A stretch of DNA of 22,433 bases from assembly GCA_022704885.1 (NCBI GenBank), contig JAKJFO010000046.1:1-22433 (forward strand), written 5' to 3'. The translations under genes were made by a program, and so were the position numbers. Positions 5,562 through 14,323 of the stretch are shown one piece after another (positions within the stretch are counted from its first letter, which is position 1; every line of letters starts with the position of its first letter). Origin of the DNA: Candidatus Rifleibacteriota bacterium. GTDB taxonomy: Bacteria; Riflebacteria; Ozemobacteria; Ozemobacterales; Ozemobacteraceae. The notes beneath the pieces are model-generated. The model searched no databases. It had not been told where the DNA came from and worked only from the letters and a program-made list of their open reading frames with translations.

Positions 5562-6905
5562 ATGTTTCAGGGCCTTTCTGAAAAGCTTGCTTCGGTTTTC
5601 GACAAGCTGCGAAAATCGGGCAAACTCACAGAAAAAGATGTCGATACCGCGCTTAACGAAGTTAAGATGGCGCTGCTCGAAGCAGACGTCAATTTCAAGG
5701 TCGTTAAGAATTTTACCAAACGCGTAAAAGAACGGTGTCTGGGCGCTGAGATTCTCAAGAGCCTTACTCCTACCCAGCATGTAGTCAAGATCGTTCTCGA
5801 AGAGCTGACTCAGCTGCTTGGTACTGATCGCGCCAGGATCAACATATCTTCCAAAAAGCCGACCATCATTCTGATGGCAGGTCTGCAGGGCTCCGGAAAA
5901 ACCACAACTTCGGCAAAACTTGGCCTGCATCTGCGCAAGGACGAAAAGAAAAATCCGATGCTGGTTGCCTGCGATATCTATCGCCCGGCTGCGATCAAGC
6001 AGTTACAGGTTCTCGGCGACCAGCTGAGCATGGAAGTCTTTACCGGTGAGCCCGGTATGCGTCCGGCCGATATCGCGAAAAAGGCGATCGAACATGCGCA
6101 GAATCGTGATTACGACGTAGTTATCATCGACACCGCCGGTCGTCTGCACATCGACGAACAGATGATGGATGAGGTCAAAGGTATCAAAGACGCTGTGCAG
6201 CCACACGAAATACTGCTGGTTGTCGATGCGATGACCGGCCAGGACGCCGTGAACAGCGCGACCAGCTTCAATGAGCTGCTCGAACTGACAGGCATCGTGC
6301 TTACCAAGCTTGATGGCGATGCGCGCGGCGGCGCGGCTCTCTCGATCAGAGAAGTAACCGGCAAGCCGGTTAAATTTGTCGGTATCGGTGAAAAATCTTC
6401 TTCTCTCGAACCATTCTACCCTGACCGCATGGCCCAGCGAATTCTGGGCATGGGCGATATGCTTTCGCTCATCGAAAAAGCGCAGGCACACATGGACGAA
6501 GAGAAGATGAAGGAAATCGAGAAGCGCGTTCTCGAAGCCGAATTCAACTTCAACGATTTCCTCTATCAGCTCAACCAGATCAAGAGAATGGGGCCGCTCG
6601 ATCAGCTGCTCGGCATGATACCGGGCTTTTCTTCGGCTGCTGGCAATCTCTCTGAATTTTCCTTCGATGACAAGAAATTCAAGCGTTTCGAGGCGATCAT
6701 CCTTTCGATGACCGAGCGCGAGCGCAATTCGCCCGATCTTATCGATGGTTCTCGCCGCAAGCGCATCGCTGATGGCAGCGGCAACACCATTCAGGATGTA
6801 AATCAGCTGCTCAAACAGTTCGCACAGATGCGTAAGATGATGAAGCAGCTTGGCAGTCTTGGCAAGCGCAGCAAGGGCAAGTTCGCCAAGTTCTTTGGAA
6901 TGTAA
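5562..6905 (+). CDS. ffh: Signal recognition particle protein Ffh (SRP54)
   Basis: The GTPase that binds SRP RNA and signal sequences emerging from the ribosome and delivers them to FtsY at the membrane. The 447-residue product has the N domain (about 1-95), the G domain with GLQGSGKTTT (107-116), DTAGRL and TKLDGDARGG, and the Met-rich M domain (about 305-447) with RMGPLDQLLGMIPG and a basic, Met-rich C-terminus (QMRKMMKQLG) that contacts RNA and signal peptides. Length is normal. The ATG has AGGAGA about eight bases upstream. It opens the plus-strand cluster; rpsP follows within 45 bases, as in many bacteria. The SRP RNA gene and ftsY are not in the window. Confidence 0.98.
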   Translation: MFQGLSEKLASVFDKLRKSGKLTEKDVDTALNEVKMALLEADVNFKVVKNFTKRVKERCLGAEILKSLTPTQHVVKIVLEELTQLLGTDRARINISSKKPTIILMAGLQGSGKTTTSAKLGLHLRKDEKKNPMLVACDIYRPAAIKQLQVLGDQLSMEVFTGEPGMRPADIAKKAIEHAQNRDYDVVIIDTAGRLHIDEQMMDEVKGIKDAVQPHEILLVVDAMTGQDAVNSATSFNELLELTGIVLTKLDGDARGGAALSIREVTGKPVKFVGIGEKSSSLEPFYPDRMAQRILGMGDMLSLIEKAQAHMDEEKMKEIEKRVLEAEFNFNDFLYQLNQIKRMGPLDQLLGMIPGFSSAAGNLSEFSFDDKKFKRFEAIILSMTERERNSPDLIDGSRRKRIADGSGNTIQDVNQLLKQFAQMRKMMKQLGSLGKRSKGKFAKFFGM

Positions 6906-6950
6906 GTGCCGCGCAAGCGGTTTTCAGAATATCAGCAAGGAGTTTTTAAA

Positions 6951-7250
6951 ATGGCCGTTTCTATCAGATTGAAAATGCTTGGCACCAAGCATAAACCCTG
7001 TTACCGCATCGTGGCTCTCGACAGCCGCAAGAGCCGTGACGGAAAAACGCTCGAAAATCTTGGACACTATGCTCCGCAGACCGAGCAGCCGATTGTCGAC
7101 CTCAAGGAAGAAACTGTTCTTGAGTATCTTAATGATGGCGCCGTACCGACCGAGACTGTTAAAAACATTCTTCGTCAGCGTGGCATCGTAAAAATCCAGC
7201 AGAAAGCTGCCAACGGAACTGTTAAACTGGTCTGGACCAAGCGCGCCTGA
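6951..7250 (+). CDS. rpsP: 30S ribosomal protein S16
   Basis: A 99-residue small-subunit protein needed for 16S rRNA folding. It begins MAVSIRLKMLGTKHKPCYRI and contains LENLGHYAPQ, the standard S16 blocks. The ATG at 6951 has a strong AAGGAG about eight bases upstream. The reading frame is open back to a GTG at 6906, but that region is the ffh-rpsP spacer and gives no S16 sequence. The gene sits in the classic rpsP-khpA-rimM-trmD-rplS order. Confidence 0.98.
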   Translation: MAVSIRLKMLGTKHKPCYRIVALDSRKSRDGKTLENLGHYAPQTEQPIVDLKEETVLEYLNDGAVPTETVKNILRQRGIVKIQQKAANGTVKLVWTKRA

Positions 7251-7267
7251 GCGTGCAGAGGTAACCT

Positions 7268-7507
7268 ATGACTCAGACTGTACAGGCAACGCTTGAAAAG
7301 CTGGTGAAGGCCCTGGTCGAACACCCTGAAGAAGTGGTGATAACACCGATCGAGGGTGATGGAACCGTGGTATTCGAGGTTCAGGTGAACCCCGAAGATT
7401 CAGGCAAGATAATCGGCAAAAAAGGTCGCACTATCAACGCTTTGCGCACCATCATCAGGTCTTCAGCCAATACCGGCACCAAAAAGGTGATAATGGAGCT
7501 GGTCTGA
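7268..7507 (+). CDS. khpA: RNA-binding KH domain protein KhpA
   Basis: A 79-residue single KH domain protein with the RNA-contacting loop GKIIGKKG at residues 46-53. In Gram-positive bacteria and others KhpA partners KhpB (Jag/EloR) and affects cell length and RNA metabolism. Position between rpsP and rimM is the conserved one. The ATG follows AGAGGT by seven bases. Length is normal for the family (75-80). The KhpB partner is not in this window. Confidence 0.94.
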   Translation: MTQTVQATLEKLVKALVEHPEEVVITPIEGDGTVVFEVQVNPEDSGKIIGKKGRTINALRTIIRSSANTGTKKVIMELV

Positions 7508-7542
7508 TAAGACCCGTTCTTTGACAACTGGAAACATCGACC

Positions 7543-8124
7543 ATGTCGCAGCCTCGAATCATGCGTCTGAACCGACAGGAAGCTTCTGCCACAGAAGACT
7601 CCTGGATCGTAATCGGCAAGATTCGCAGAACTGTCGGCCTGCATGGCTGGATCAGGATCGGTATGAATACCGATTATCCTGAGCGCTTCAGCCCAGGCAG
7701 CCAGGTTCTGGTCAAAAGGCTGACGGGAGAGCCCGAGCCAGTCGAAATCGAAGACTGGCGTGAGCATTTTTCCGGCGATGCGATCGAGATAAAATTTGCC
7801 GGCATCGATGACTGTGATGCTGCTGCGCCTTTCGTGAATACCCAGCTGGTTATTCCTAAGGCAGAGCGCGAGCCGTTAAGCGATGACAGTGAATTCTACC
7901 CCGACGAACTGGCAGAAATGCAGGTAATCGGGCCTGATGGCGAGGTTTCCGGTGTTGCTGTCTCTCTTGAAGTGGAAGTGGCCTGTCCGTATCTGGTGGT
8001 CAAAACCGGCGACGGATCAGAAGTCATGATACCCTTCAAAAAAATCTTTATCAGCTCTGTCGACCGCAAGGCCAGACAAATCAGGCTGGTAGAGCCGGTT
8101 TCGTTTCATGTTCCGGTAGAATGA
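7543..8124 (+). CDS. rimM: Ribosome maturation factor RimM
   Basis: Assists assembly of the 30S head and binds S19. The 193-residue product has the N-terminal beta-barrel (IVIGKIRRTVGLHGWIRI around residues 17-34, including the family's G-x-x-G-W turn) and a C-terminal PRC-barrel part (FYPDELAEMQVIGPDGEV and EVMIPF). The start is uncertain: ATG at 7543 has only a weak upstream purine stretch, and a second ATG at 7561 would shorten the protein by six residues without touching the domain. Its stop is one base before the trmD start, implying coupled translation. Confidence 0.94.
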   Translation: MSQPRIMRLNRQEASATEDSWIVIGKIRRTVGLHGWIRIGMNTDYPERFSPGSQVLVKRLTGEPEPVEIEDWREHFSGDAIEIKFAGIDDCDAAAPFVNTQLVIPKAEREPLSDDSEFYPDELAEMQVIGPDGEVSGVAVSLEVEVACPYLVVKTGDGSEVMIPFKKIFISSVDRKARQIRLVEPVSFHVPVE

Positions 8125-8125
8125 G

Positions 8126-8848
8126 ATGCGTATAGATATCGTAACTCTTCTGCCAGCGCTCTTTGACAAAGTATTTGAAGAAAGCGTCCTCGGGTCGGCC
8201 GTCAGAAACGGCCTTGTCGAAATAGTCATGCACAATTTTCGAGAATATGGCGATGGCCGACACCGAACGGTAGACGATACAGCCTTTGGCGGTGGCCCAG
8301 GCATGATACTCAAGCCGGCACCTCTGGTGAACTGCCTGAGAGATGTGCGCCGAATTGCCGCTCCCGGCCCGGTTATCGGGCTGACCCCTCAGGGCATACC
8401 ACTAAACCAGAAACTGGTAAAGGAGCTGGCGCGATACGACCGGCTGATCCTGGTCTGTGGCCGCTACGAAGGCTTTGATGAGCGTATAGTCAGCGAGTTT
8501 GACCTCGAATTGTCGATCGGCGACTATGTGTTGACTGGCGGTGAAATTGCTGCCATGACCGTCGTTGACGCTGTATCACGCATGATACCCGGCACCGTGG
8601 GCCGTCAGGAATCGGTCGAACAGGATTCCTTCTACGAAGGACTGCTCGACCATCCTCAATATACGCGCCCCGCCACCTGGGAAGGCCACGAAGTTCCGGC
8701 TGTTCTGCAGGAGGGCAATCATGCCGATATCGAAGAGTTCAGACATTGCCGGTCGCTGCTGACAACAGCTGTCAGCCGGCCAGATGTATTCGCGGCCGCG
8801 GATCTGTCAGACACCGACAGAGAGGCTCTGCAGACGCTGTTGAGCTAG
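8126..8848 (+). CDS. trmD: tRNA (guanine37-N1)-methyltransferase TrmD
   Basis: Makes m1G37 in tRNAs that read CCN, CUN and CGG codons, preventing +1 frameshifting; uses S-adenosylmethionine. The 240-residue product is a SPOUT methyltransferase with FGGGPGM in the N-terminal half, GRYEGFDERI and SIGDYVLTGGE forming the trefoil-knot cofactor site, and the C-terminal HPQYTRP and VPAVLQEGNH blocks. GFDER replaces the commoner G-I/V-DER, a minor change. Start is one base after the rimM stop. Length is typical for bacteria. Confidence 0.97.
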   Translation: MRIDIVTLLPALFDKVFEESVLGSAVRNGLVEIVMHNFREYGDGRHRTVDDTAFGGGPGMILKPAPLVNCLRDVRRIAAPGPVIGLTPQGIPLNQKLVKELARYDRLILVCGRYEGFDERIVSEFDLELSIGDYVLTGGEIAAMTVVDAVSRMIPGTVGRQESVEQDSFYEGLLDHPQYTRPATWEGHEVPAVLQEGNHADIEEFRHCRSLLTTAVSRPDVFAAADLSDTDREALQTLLS

Positions 8849-8897
8849 AAGTGGTCATTTATAACAAGTTAAAATCATTCCGGAAGGAGTTTCAGTC

Positions 8898-9266
8898 ATG
8901 AATCCCGTAATCGAAAGTATTGAAAGAAATTATCAGAAGAACTCGCAGGAAGTCCCTGCATTTCTCCCCGGCGATACCATTCGCATGGAAATCAAGGTTC
9001 GTGAAGGCGAAAAAGAACGCCTGCAGGCTTTTGAAGGCGTCGTGATTTCACGCCGCAACAGCGGTCTGCGCGAGAATTTCACCGTCAGAAAGATCTCTTA
9101 CGGCGTTGGCGTCGAGAGAACTTTCATGCTGCATTCACCCAGCATCGCCAGCATCTCACTGCTGCGCCATGGTAAGGTTGCCCGCGGCAAGCTCTACTAT
9201 CTGCGCGCCCGCGTTGGTAAGAAGACCCGTGTAAGAGACAAAATCTTCGCCAAGGACAAAGACTGA
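8898..9266 (+). CDS. rplS: 50S ribosomal protein L19
   Basis: A 122-residue large-subunit protein lying at the 30S-50S interface. Recognised by FLPGDTIRMEIKVREG, QAFEGVVISRRNSG, FTVRKISYGVGVER and KLYYLRARVGKKTRV. The ATG has a strong GGAAGGAG seven bases upstream. It closes the ribosomal part of the cluster. A terminator-like hairpin starts 20 bases after its stop, inside the predicted lepB 5' end. Confidence 0.98.
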   Translation: MNPVIESIERNYQKNSQEVPAFLPGDTIRMEIKVREGEKERLQAFEGVVISRRNSGLRENFTVRKISYGVGVERTFMLHSPSIASISLLRHGKVARGKLYYLRARVGKKTRVRDKIFAKDKD

Positions 9267-9268
9267 TT

Positions 9269-10276
9269 TTGCAAGAATCAATTAGTCCCGATCCCAGGGT
9301 CGGGGTTTTTATTCACGACATATCGATCCGCTGTGGCGACCAGGTGATAGCTCTGGAAGCCCTCGACCTCGATGAGGTTCTGGCTGCATCCGAACTGCAG
9401 CTGTCCGGCAGTATAAGCGGCAAGGGAAATGATGGTGTTCACGTTCGCATTGAACACGGTTTTCGGCCGTTTCTTACCAGAAGATATTCGCACGTGCCGG
9501 TGGATACGAGTATGCGTGGAAGATTCCGGGCTGATCTGAAACTGCACAACGGCGTCAACAGTCTTCATCTCAAGGCTGTTGACGCCGAAGGCAATATCAT
9601 CGACAGCAAACAGTTCGATCTGCACTATAAGGGTTCGTTTCGAGAATGGAACGAAACCATTTTTATTGCCTTTTTTCTGGCAATAATCATCAGAGGCCTG
9701 GTTCTGCAGGCTTTCTGGATTCCCACCGGCAGCATGGAACCAACTTTGCTTGGTGAGAAGCGCAATCCGATGAATGGCCAGCTCGAGCGCAGCGGTGACC
9801 GCATACTCGTCAGTCGCTTCGCTTATGTTCTTGACCTTTCGCTCGATGGTCGTCTGCCATTTGGGCCGCGAATCTGGCTCAAGCTCCCCGCTCGCGGTGA
9901 TATCATCGTTTTTAAATATCCCAATCCTGATCTCACCGCTCCGCCGAAAGATTATATCAAGAGAGTCATCGGGTTGCCTGGCGACCGCATCGATATTGAA
10001 GATGGGGTCGTGATGGTCAACGGCACCGTGCTCAACGAGCCTTATATTGCCGAACCTCCTCTTGCTACTACCCATACGGTCGTCCCTGAAGACTGTCTTT
10101 TCTGCATGGGCGACAACCGCAACAACAGCTCCGACAGTCGTTACTGGGGGCCGATGCCACTTAGCAACCTCAAGGGCCAGGCGGTTTTCAACTACCTGCC
10201 AATGAACCGTATCAGCCCGATTCGCAGCCATCCTCTGGCCGTAGAGCCTGCTCGTCAGGCCGAATTGGCATACTGA
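9269..10276 (+). CDS. lepB: Signal peptidase I with N-terminal Ig-like extension
   Basis: Removes signal peptides from exported proteins at the outer face of the inner membrane. The catalytic part is complete: one membrane helix (about 129-149), Ser155 in PTGSMEPTL, SGDRIL (175-180), Lys231 in DYIKRVIGLPGDR, and GDNRNNSSDSR (281-291). The 335-residue protein is longer than usual because about 125 residues precede the membrane helix and look like a beta-sandwich: VFIHDISIRCGDQVI, then GRFRADLKLHNGVNSLHLKA and DAEGN, as in bacterial Ig-like repeats. The TTG start at 9269 has only a distant AAGGA; the first in-frame ATG (9512, residue 82) would cut the extension in half. A terminator-like hairpin lies within its first 15 codons. 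It follows rplS by two bases. Confidence 0.93.
   Translation: MQESISPDPRVGVFIHDISIRCGDQVIALEALDLDEVLAASELQLSGSISGKGNDGVHVRIEHGFRPFLTRRYSHVPVDTSMRGRFRADLKLHNGVNSLHLKAVDAEGNIIDSKQFDLHYKGSFREWNETIFIAFFLAIIIRGLVLQAFWIPTGSMEPTLLGEKRNPMNGQLERSGDRILVSRFAYVLDLSLDGRLPFGPRIWLKLPARGDIIVFKYPNPDLTAPPKDYIKRVIGLPGDRIDIEDGVVMVNGTVLNEPYIAEPPLATTHTVVPEDCLFCMGDNRNNSSDSRYWGPMPLSNLKGQAVFNYLPMNRISPIRSHPLAVEPARQAELAY
9286..9310 (+). terminator. Terminator-like hairpin after rplS, inside the lepB 5' end
   Basis: CCCGA (9287-9291) pairs with TCGGG (9300-9304), extended inward by two G-C pairs past a bulged T, closed by a CAG loop, and followed by TTTTT (9306-9310). It lies 20 bases past the rplS stop. As an intrinsic terminator it would reduce read-through from the ribosomal genes into lepB and beyond; translation of lepB codons 7-14 through it could modulate this. 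Confidence 0.6.
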
Positions 10277-10289
10277 CTGAATTTTTCAG

Positions 10290-11165
10290 ATGAAAAAAGA
10301 ACTGCCCGGGCACATCAAAAAGGCTTTCAAGTCGATCGATCATTTTCTGCCGGTTGTCGACCTGGTTGTCGAGCTCGTCGATGCGCGCATGCCCAATGGT
10401 TCGAGGTTGAAGGGTTTTATCAATCGTCTTGGTAAGAACTCGGTCATTGCCTTGTCAAAATCTGATCTGGCCGACGAGAGCGAAACCAGAAAGTGGCTTG
10501 CCCGCTTTGCCGATGAAGGCCTTACTGCGGTAGCGCTCGACTGTCGTGATCGGCATTCGGTTAAACGCCTGACCGGGTTGATAAAAACCGCTGCATTTAC
10601 GGTGAAACCGGGCAGTAAACCGCCAGCGCGCAAGGTGCGCCGCGCCATGATCATCGGTATACCCAATGTCGGCAAATCGACGCTGATCAACTCACTGGCC
10701 GGCCGTAAGGCGGCCCGCACCGCCAATATGCCCGGGGTAACCCGCAGCATTCAATGGATCAAGCTAAGTGGCGAACTCGAACTGCTCGACCTGCCGGGAA
10801 TTCTTGATTACGGGCTGCTGCGGCGTGGCGATATTCTTCGCCTGATCAATACTGTGCCCGGCAAAGATGAAGATACCTGGAGCCAGGCGCAGACACTTGC
10901 ACAGATTCTCGCCATGACCGGAAACCAGCAAATCCTGCCGGGTTACGTCGAGTGTGGCGAAAGTTATGATCGTTTTATCGAAGAATATGCACGGCGCATG
11001 AATTTCTGCCGCAAAGGTGGTACCCCCGACATCGAACGGGCGGCAACCGACATTATCAAGCGTTTTCAGGCCGGTGGCCTGGGGCGCGTCAGCATCGAAA
11101 AGGCTGACAGTGATCTGACTGAATTTTTTGATAGTCAACCAGATGGTTCAGAGGTAGAATTCTGA
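10290..11165 (+). CDS. rbgA: Ribosome biogenesis GTPase RbgA (YlqF)
   Basis: A circularly permuted GTPase for late 50S assembly. The 291-residue product begins with LPGHIKKAFKSID and VELVDARMPNGS, has the G4 motif in permuted position (SKSDL, about 56-60), then G1 GIPNVGKST (123-131), the switch PGVTRSIQW, and G3 DLPGI. The C-terminal helical part (about 180-291) matches the ANTAR-like RNA-binding region of the family. Synteny with rplS is as in Bacillus, although rnhB does not follow. It starts 13 bases after lepB with no clear ribosome binding site, so translation may be coupled. Confidence 0.92.
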   Translation: MKKELPGHIKKAFKSIDHFLPVVDLVVELVDARMPNGSRLKGFINRLGKNSVIALSKSDLADESETRKWLARFADEGLTAVALDCRDRHSVKRLTGLIKTAAFTVKPGSKPPARKVRRAMIIGIPNVGKSTLINSLAGRKAARTANMPGVTRSIQWIKLSGELELLDLPGILDYGLLRRGDILRLINTVPGKDEDTWSQAQTLAQILAMTGNQQILPGYVECGESYDRFIEEYARRMNFCRKGGTPDIERAATDIIKRFQAGGLGRVSIEKADSDLTEFFDSQPDGSEVEF

Positions 11166-11168
11166 ATT

Positions 11169-12146
11169 ATGAGCCAGACACAGGAAAAGCTCGATCTATC
11201 GGAAGAGGTTTCACGCCACATTTTGGGGGCTGGTACAGATTCCGGTCTGGTAATGATCAGGGGCATCCCTGATCTCTCCGCACGTGCTCGCGGAAACTGT
11301 CTGATGCTCGAAGGCCCGGCCGAAAAAATCCGGCTGGTAAAGAGATTCATCGATCTGCTCGGTCGCCGCATTGAAAGAGCCGGCGCGCTCGAGCAGTATG
11401 AAGTTCGACGCCTGTTCGACCAGTTTGTCGATGAAGATACCGGTATAAGCGATGCCAGTGAACCTTTCAGCGAGCTGATCACTTCGTTCAACGGTCGCCT
11501 GGTCAGGGCAATGACAACCGGTCAGCAGCAGTATGTTGAAGCTATAGAAAACAACACCGTTGTAGTAGCTCGTGGTCCCGCCGGGACCGGCAAGACTTAT
11601 CTCGCCACCGCGATGGCGATCAAGGCTCTCAAGGAAAAGAAAGTGAGCCGCGTCATTCTGTCGCGGCCGGTCGTCGAAGCTGGCGAGAGCCTTGGCTATC
11701 TTCCTGGTGATATCAAGGAAAAGGTCGATCCGCATTTCAGGCCGCTGTATGACTGTCTGCAGGAATTCATCGGTATGGGCAAGTTTGAGCAGTTTGTCAG
11801 GCAGGGAGTTATCGAGATAACACCGCTGGCTTATATGCGTGGCCGCACCTTCAATGAAGCTTTTGTCGTACTCGATGAGGCGCAGAATACTACGATGCCA
11901 CAGATGCGCATGATTCTCACACGGCTTGGTTATGGCGCAAAGCTGGTTATCACCGGCGATCAGACGCAGGTCGACCTTCCCCGCCCCTCAGACTCTTCAT
12001 TATTAACTCTGGCCGACATTATCGGGTCTGTAGAATCGGTATCTTTTATTGATCTTTGTGGTAAAGACGTGATAAGACATGAAGTTGTCAGACGAATTAT
12101 CAGTGCATTCGATGCATATCAGATGCGGGAAAAAGAAAAGAAGTGA
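11169..12146 (+). CDS. ybeZ: PhoH-like ATPase (YbeZ)
   Basis: An AAA-type ATPase of the PhoH family, linked to the RNase YbeY and RNA metabolism. The 325-residue product has an N-terminal KH-like region (about 15-65), Walker A GPAGTGKT (about 136-143), SRPVVEAGE, LGYLPGD, Walker B-type VVLDEAQNTT and the sensor ITGDQTQVDLP. Length is normal. It starts three bases after the rbgA stop and its stop overlaps the start of the next gene by four bases. ybeY follows two genes on, the familiar phoH-HD-ybeY order. Confidence 0.95.
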   Translation: MSQTQEKLDLSEEVSRHILGAGTDSGLVMIRGIPDLSARARGNCLMLEGPAEKIRLVKRFIDLLGRRIERAGALEQYEVRRLFDQFVDEDTGISDASEPFSELITSFNGRLVRAMTTGQQQYVEAIENNTVVVARGPAGTGKTYLATAMAIKALKEKKVSRVILSRPVVEAGESLGYLPGDIKEKVDPHFRPLYDCLQEFIGMGKFEQFVRQGVIEITPLAYMRGRTFNEAFVVLDEAQNTTMPQMRMILTRLGYGAKLVITGDQTQVDLPRPSDSSLLTLADIIGSVESVSFIDLCGKDVIRHEVVRRIISAFDAYQMREKEKK

Positions 12147-14323
12147 GCGAAAAGCATAGTCTTATACTCTCGAGTTTTCTCGACTGGCTTAATGTGCCTG
12201 AGAGCCTGCAGCGCAGGTTTGTGCTCTGGCTGGCGTTGTTTTTTGCTCTGCTGGTTCTGATACTGGTGATCGATCCGGGTGGTTTCACGCCATCGGTCAC
12301 CGAAGGTATGCCAGCACCCAAAACCATACGTTCGCCGCGACTGATCAGTTTTACCGATGAGGCCAAGACCAAAGAACTTCGCGACATCGAAAGAAACAGT
12401 GTTCAGCCCGTTTATGCGCCGATCAAGGATGCTGAAAAAAACATGCTTGAGAGCTTTGACAGTTTTACGGCCGATCTCACACTGTTTTTTACCGAATTCA
12501 AGAAACTGCCGGCTTCTGAGCCGCCGCAAAACCTTATTGCATCTTACTTTTCAGGAGAATCCCTGCTCGAACAGGAACGCCTGATTCAGCTGCGCACCCT
12601 GCGTCCGGCTCAGTTCGAGAATCTGATTATGGCTTCCCGGCAGATGCTTCTGAACTTGAGCCAGAGAAAGATTTCGCACCAGCATCTCGAGGCAGTTCGC
12701 GCCGAGATTCGCGCGACTATCGACAATTACCCTGAAAACATGCAGTTCAAGACGATAATGAACGCGCTGGTGCGCAATGCGATCACCGTCAATGTCATGG
12801 AAGATGAAAAGAATACGAGGCTGCAGCGTGAAGCGGCGGCACGAGCGGTTCAGCCGGTGGTGAGAACCTTTCAGAAGGGCCAGAAGATCATCGACGAGGG
12901 AGCCATTGTAACGGCCGATGATTTTGCCGTGATCAAGAAGATTGCCGAGCAGATGCAGAAGAACAAGATGATGTCGCTGATGGGCAATTTTCTGCTGGCG
13001 CTGCTGGCGGTCATGATTTCACTCGTCTACCTGCGCCTTGAAGATAAGAACGTGGTCAACGACAGCGAACAGTACAAACTGCTCAGCGTGCTGTGTCTGA
13101 CCACGCTCGCGCTGGCAAAGACCGCACATGCTCTCGGGGTGATGTTCGATCAGCCTTACCTGTCAATTCTTCTGACACCATTGCCAGCGGTAGCTCTGTT
13201 GATGACCATGCTTCTCGACAGCAGAATCGCGCTTTTTCATGTGTTTTCAATTGGTCTGATGATGTTTGTCGTCGCCGAATCAAACGTTCGTTTCGTTGTC
13301 GTCAGCATGTTCGGAGCCATGGCCGGAATTCTGGCCTGGCGCTCGGTTTCGCGTGCCAGCGATGTACGTAACCTCATCGGTTCTTCAGGCATCAAGATCG
13401 GTATGGCAAGCTCTGTTGCGGTGCTTGCTTTTCTGATGCTCGACTCTGATAACATGCCGAATCTGCAGATATCTGAAGTGCTGATCAGAGTCGGATTCGG
13501 TCTGCTCAACGGGATTTTGTCGGGCATTCTGGCCAACGGGGTACTCCCCTACATGGAGAGCGCATTCTCGCTTGCTACCAACTCGCGACTGCTCGAACTT
13601 ACTGATTTGTCGCAGCCTCTCATGCGAAAACTCGCAGAAGAAGCGCCTGGCACCTATCAACACAGCATCGCAGTGGCTACCATGGCTGAGGCTGCTGCCA
13701 ACTGCGTCAATGCTGACCCGCTGCTGACCAAGATTGCGTCGTATTTTCACGACATCGGCAAGATTAAGCGTCCTTCCTATTTCGCCGAGAATCAGGCCAG
13801 CGAGAATCGTCACGATCAGGTTACACCCTACATGTCGAGCCTGATTCTGATCGGGCACATTCGCGACAGCCTCGATCTGGGACGCGAATTCAACCTGCCC
13901 GAACGCGTTCTTTCGATTATGTCGCAGCATCATGGTACGACTCTCATCAGCTATTTCTACGAAGAAGCGAAAAAACTCAAAGATGGAGATGAAGTAAATG
14001 AAGAGCGCTTCAGATACCCCGGGCCCAAACCGCAGACTAAAGAAGCGGCGATTCTTATGCTTGCCGATTCAGTAGAAGCTGCTGCCAGAACCCTGCCACA
14101 GCATACGCACAGCAAGATCGAGGGCCTGGTCAAGCGTATTGTCGAGCACAAGCTCAAAGACGAAAATCAGCTCGATGAAAGTGAACTGACTCTGAAAGAT
14201 ATTGAAAAAATTGAACAGACATTTGTCAGAACGCTCACTTCAATGTACCATGGCAGAGTAGACTATCCGGGTAAATTATCAAATCAGCTTAAGGGAGCCG
14301 CCGATGGAAATACTGATCAGTAA
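12143..14323 (+). CDS. 7TMR-HD family membrane phosphodiesterase (PgpH-like)
   Basis: The 726-residue product matches the PgpH architecture: an N-terminal membrane helix (about 24-46), a large extracytoplasmic domain (about 50-275, with 7TMR-HDED-like sequence), seven or so membrane helices (about 278-470) and a cytoplasmic HD domain with His507 and HDIGK at 536-540. In Listeria PgpH degrades cyclic di-AMP to pApA; the same substrate is inferred here. GTG start overlaps the ybeZ stop (GTGA), so translation is coupled, and the 3' end overlaps ybeY by 20 bases. No diadenylate cyclase is in the window to confirm the nucleotide. Confidence 0.92.
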   Translation: MSEKHSLILSSFLDWLNVPESLQRRFVLWLALFFALLVLILVIDPGGFTPSVTEGMPAPKTIRSPRLISFTDEAKTKELRDIERNSVQPVYAPIKDAEKNMLESFDSFTADLTLFFTEFKKLPASEPPQNLIASYFSGESLLEQERLIQLRTLRPAQFENLIMASRQMLLNLSQRKISHQHLEAVRAEIRATIDNYPENMQFKTIMNALVRNAITVNVMEDEKNTRLQREAAARAVQPVVRTFQKGQKIIDEGAIVTADDFAVIKKIAEQMQKNKMMSLMGNFLLALLAVMISLVYLRLEDKNVVNDSEQYKLLSVLCLTTLALAKTAHALGVMFDQPYLSILLTPLPAVALLMTMLLDSRIALFHVFSIGLMMFVVAESNVRFVVVSMFGAMAGILAWRSVSRASDVRNLIGSSGIKIGMASSVAVLAFLMLDSDNMPNLQISEVLIRVGFGLLNGILSGILANGVLPYMESAFSLATNSRLLELTDLSQPLMRKLAEEAPGTYQHSIAVATMAEAAANCVNADPLLTKIASYFHDIGKIKRPSYFAENQASENRHDQVTPYMSSLILIGHIRDSLDLGREFNLPERVLSIMSQHHGTTLISYFYEEAKKLKDGDEVNEERFRYPGPKPQTKEAAILMLADSVEAAARTLPQHTHSKIEGLVKRIVEHKLKDENQLDESELTLKDIEKIEQTFVRTLTSMYHGRVDYPGKLSNQLKGAADGNTDQ

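Noticed and set aside
6906..6950. Longer rpsP from a GTG at 6906
   Set aside because: The extra 15 residues are not S16-like, and AAGGAG sits correctly before the ATG at 6951.
9278..10231. Long minus-strand open frame opposite lepB
   Set aside because: It overlaps a well-recognised gene over almost all its length and shows no known motif; similar antisense frames lie opposite ffh, trmD and the HEAT gene.
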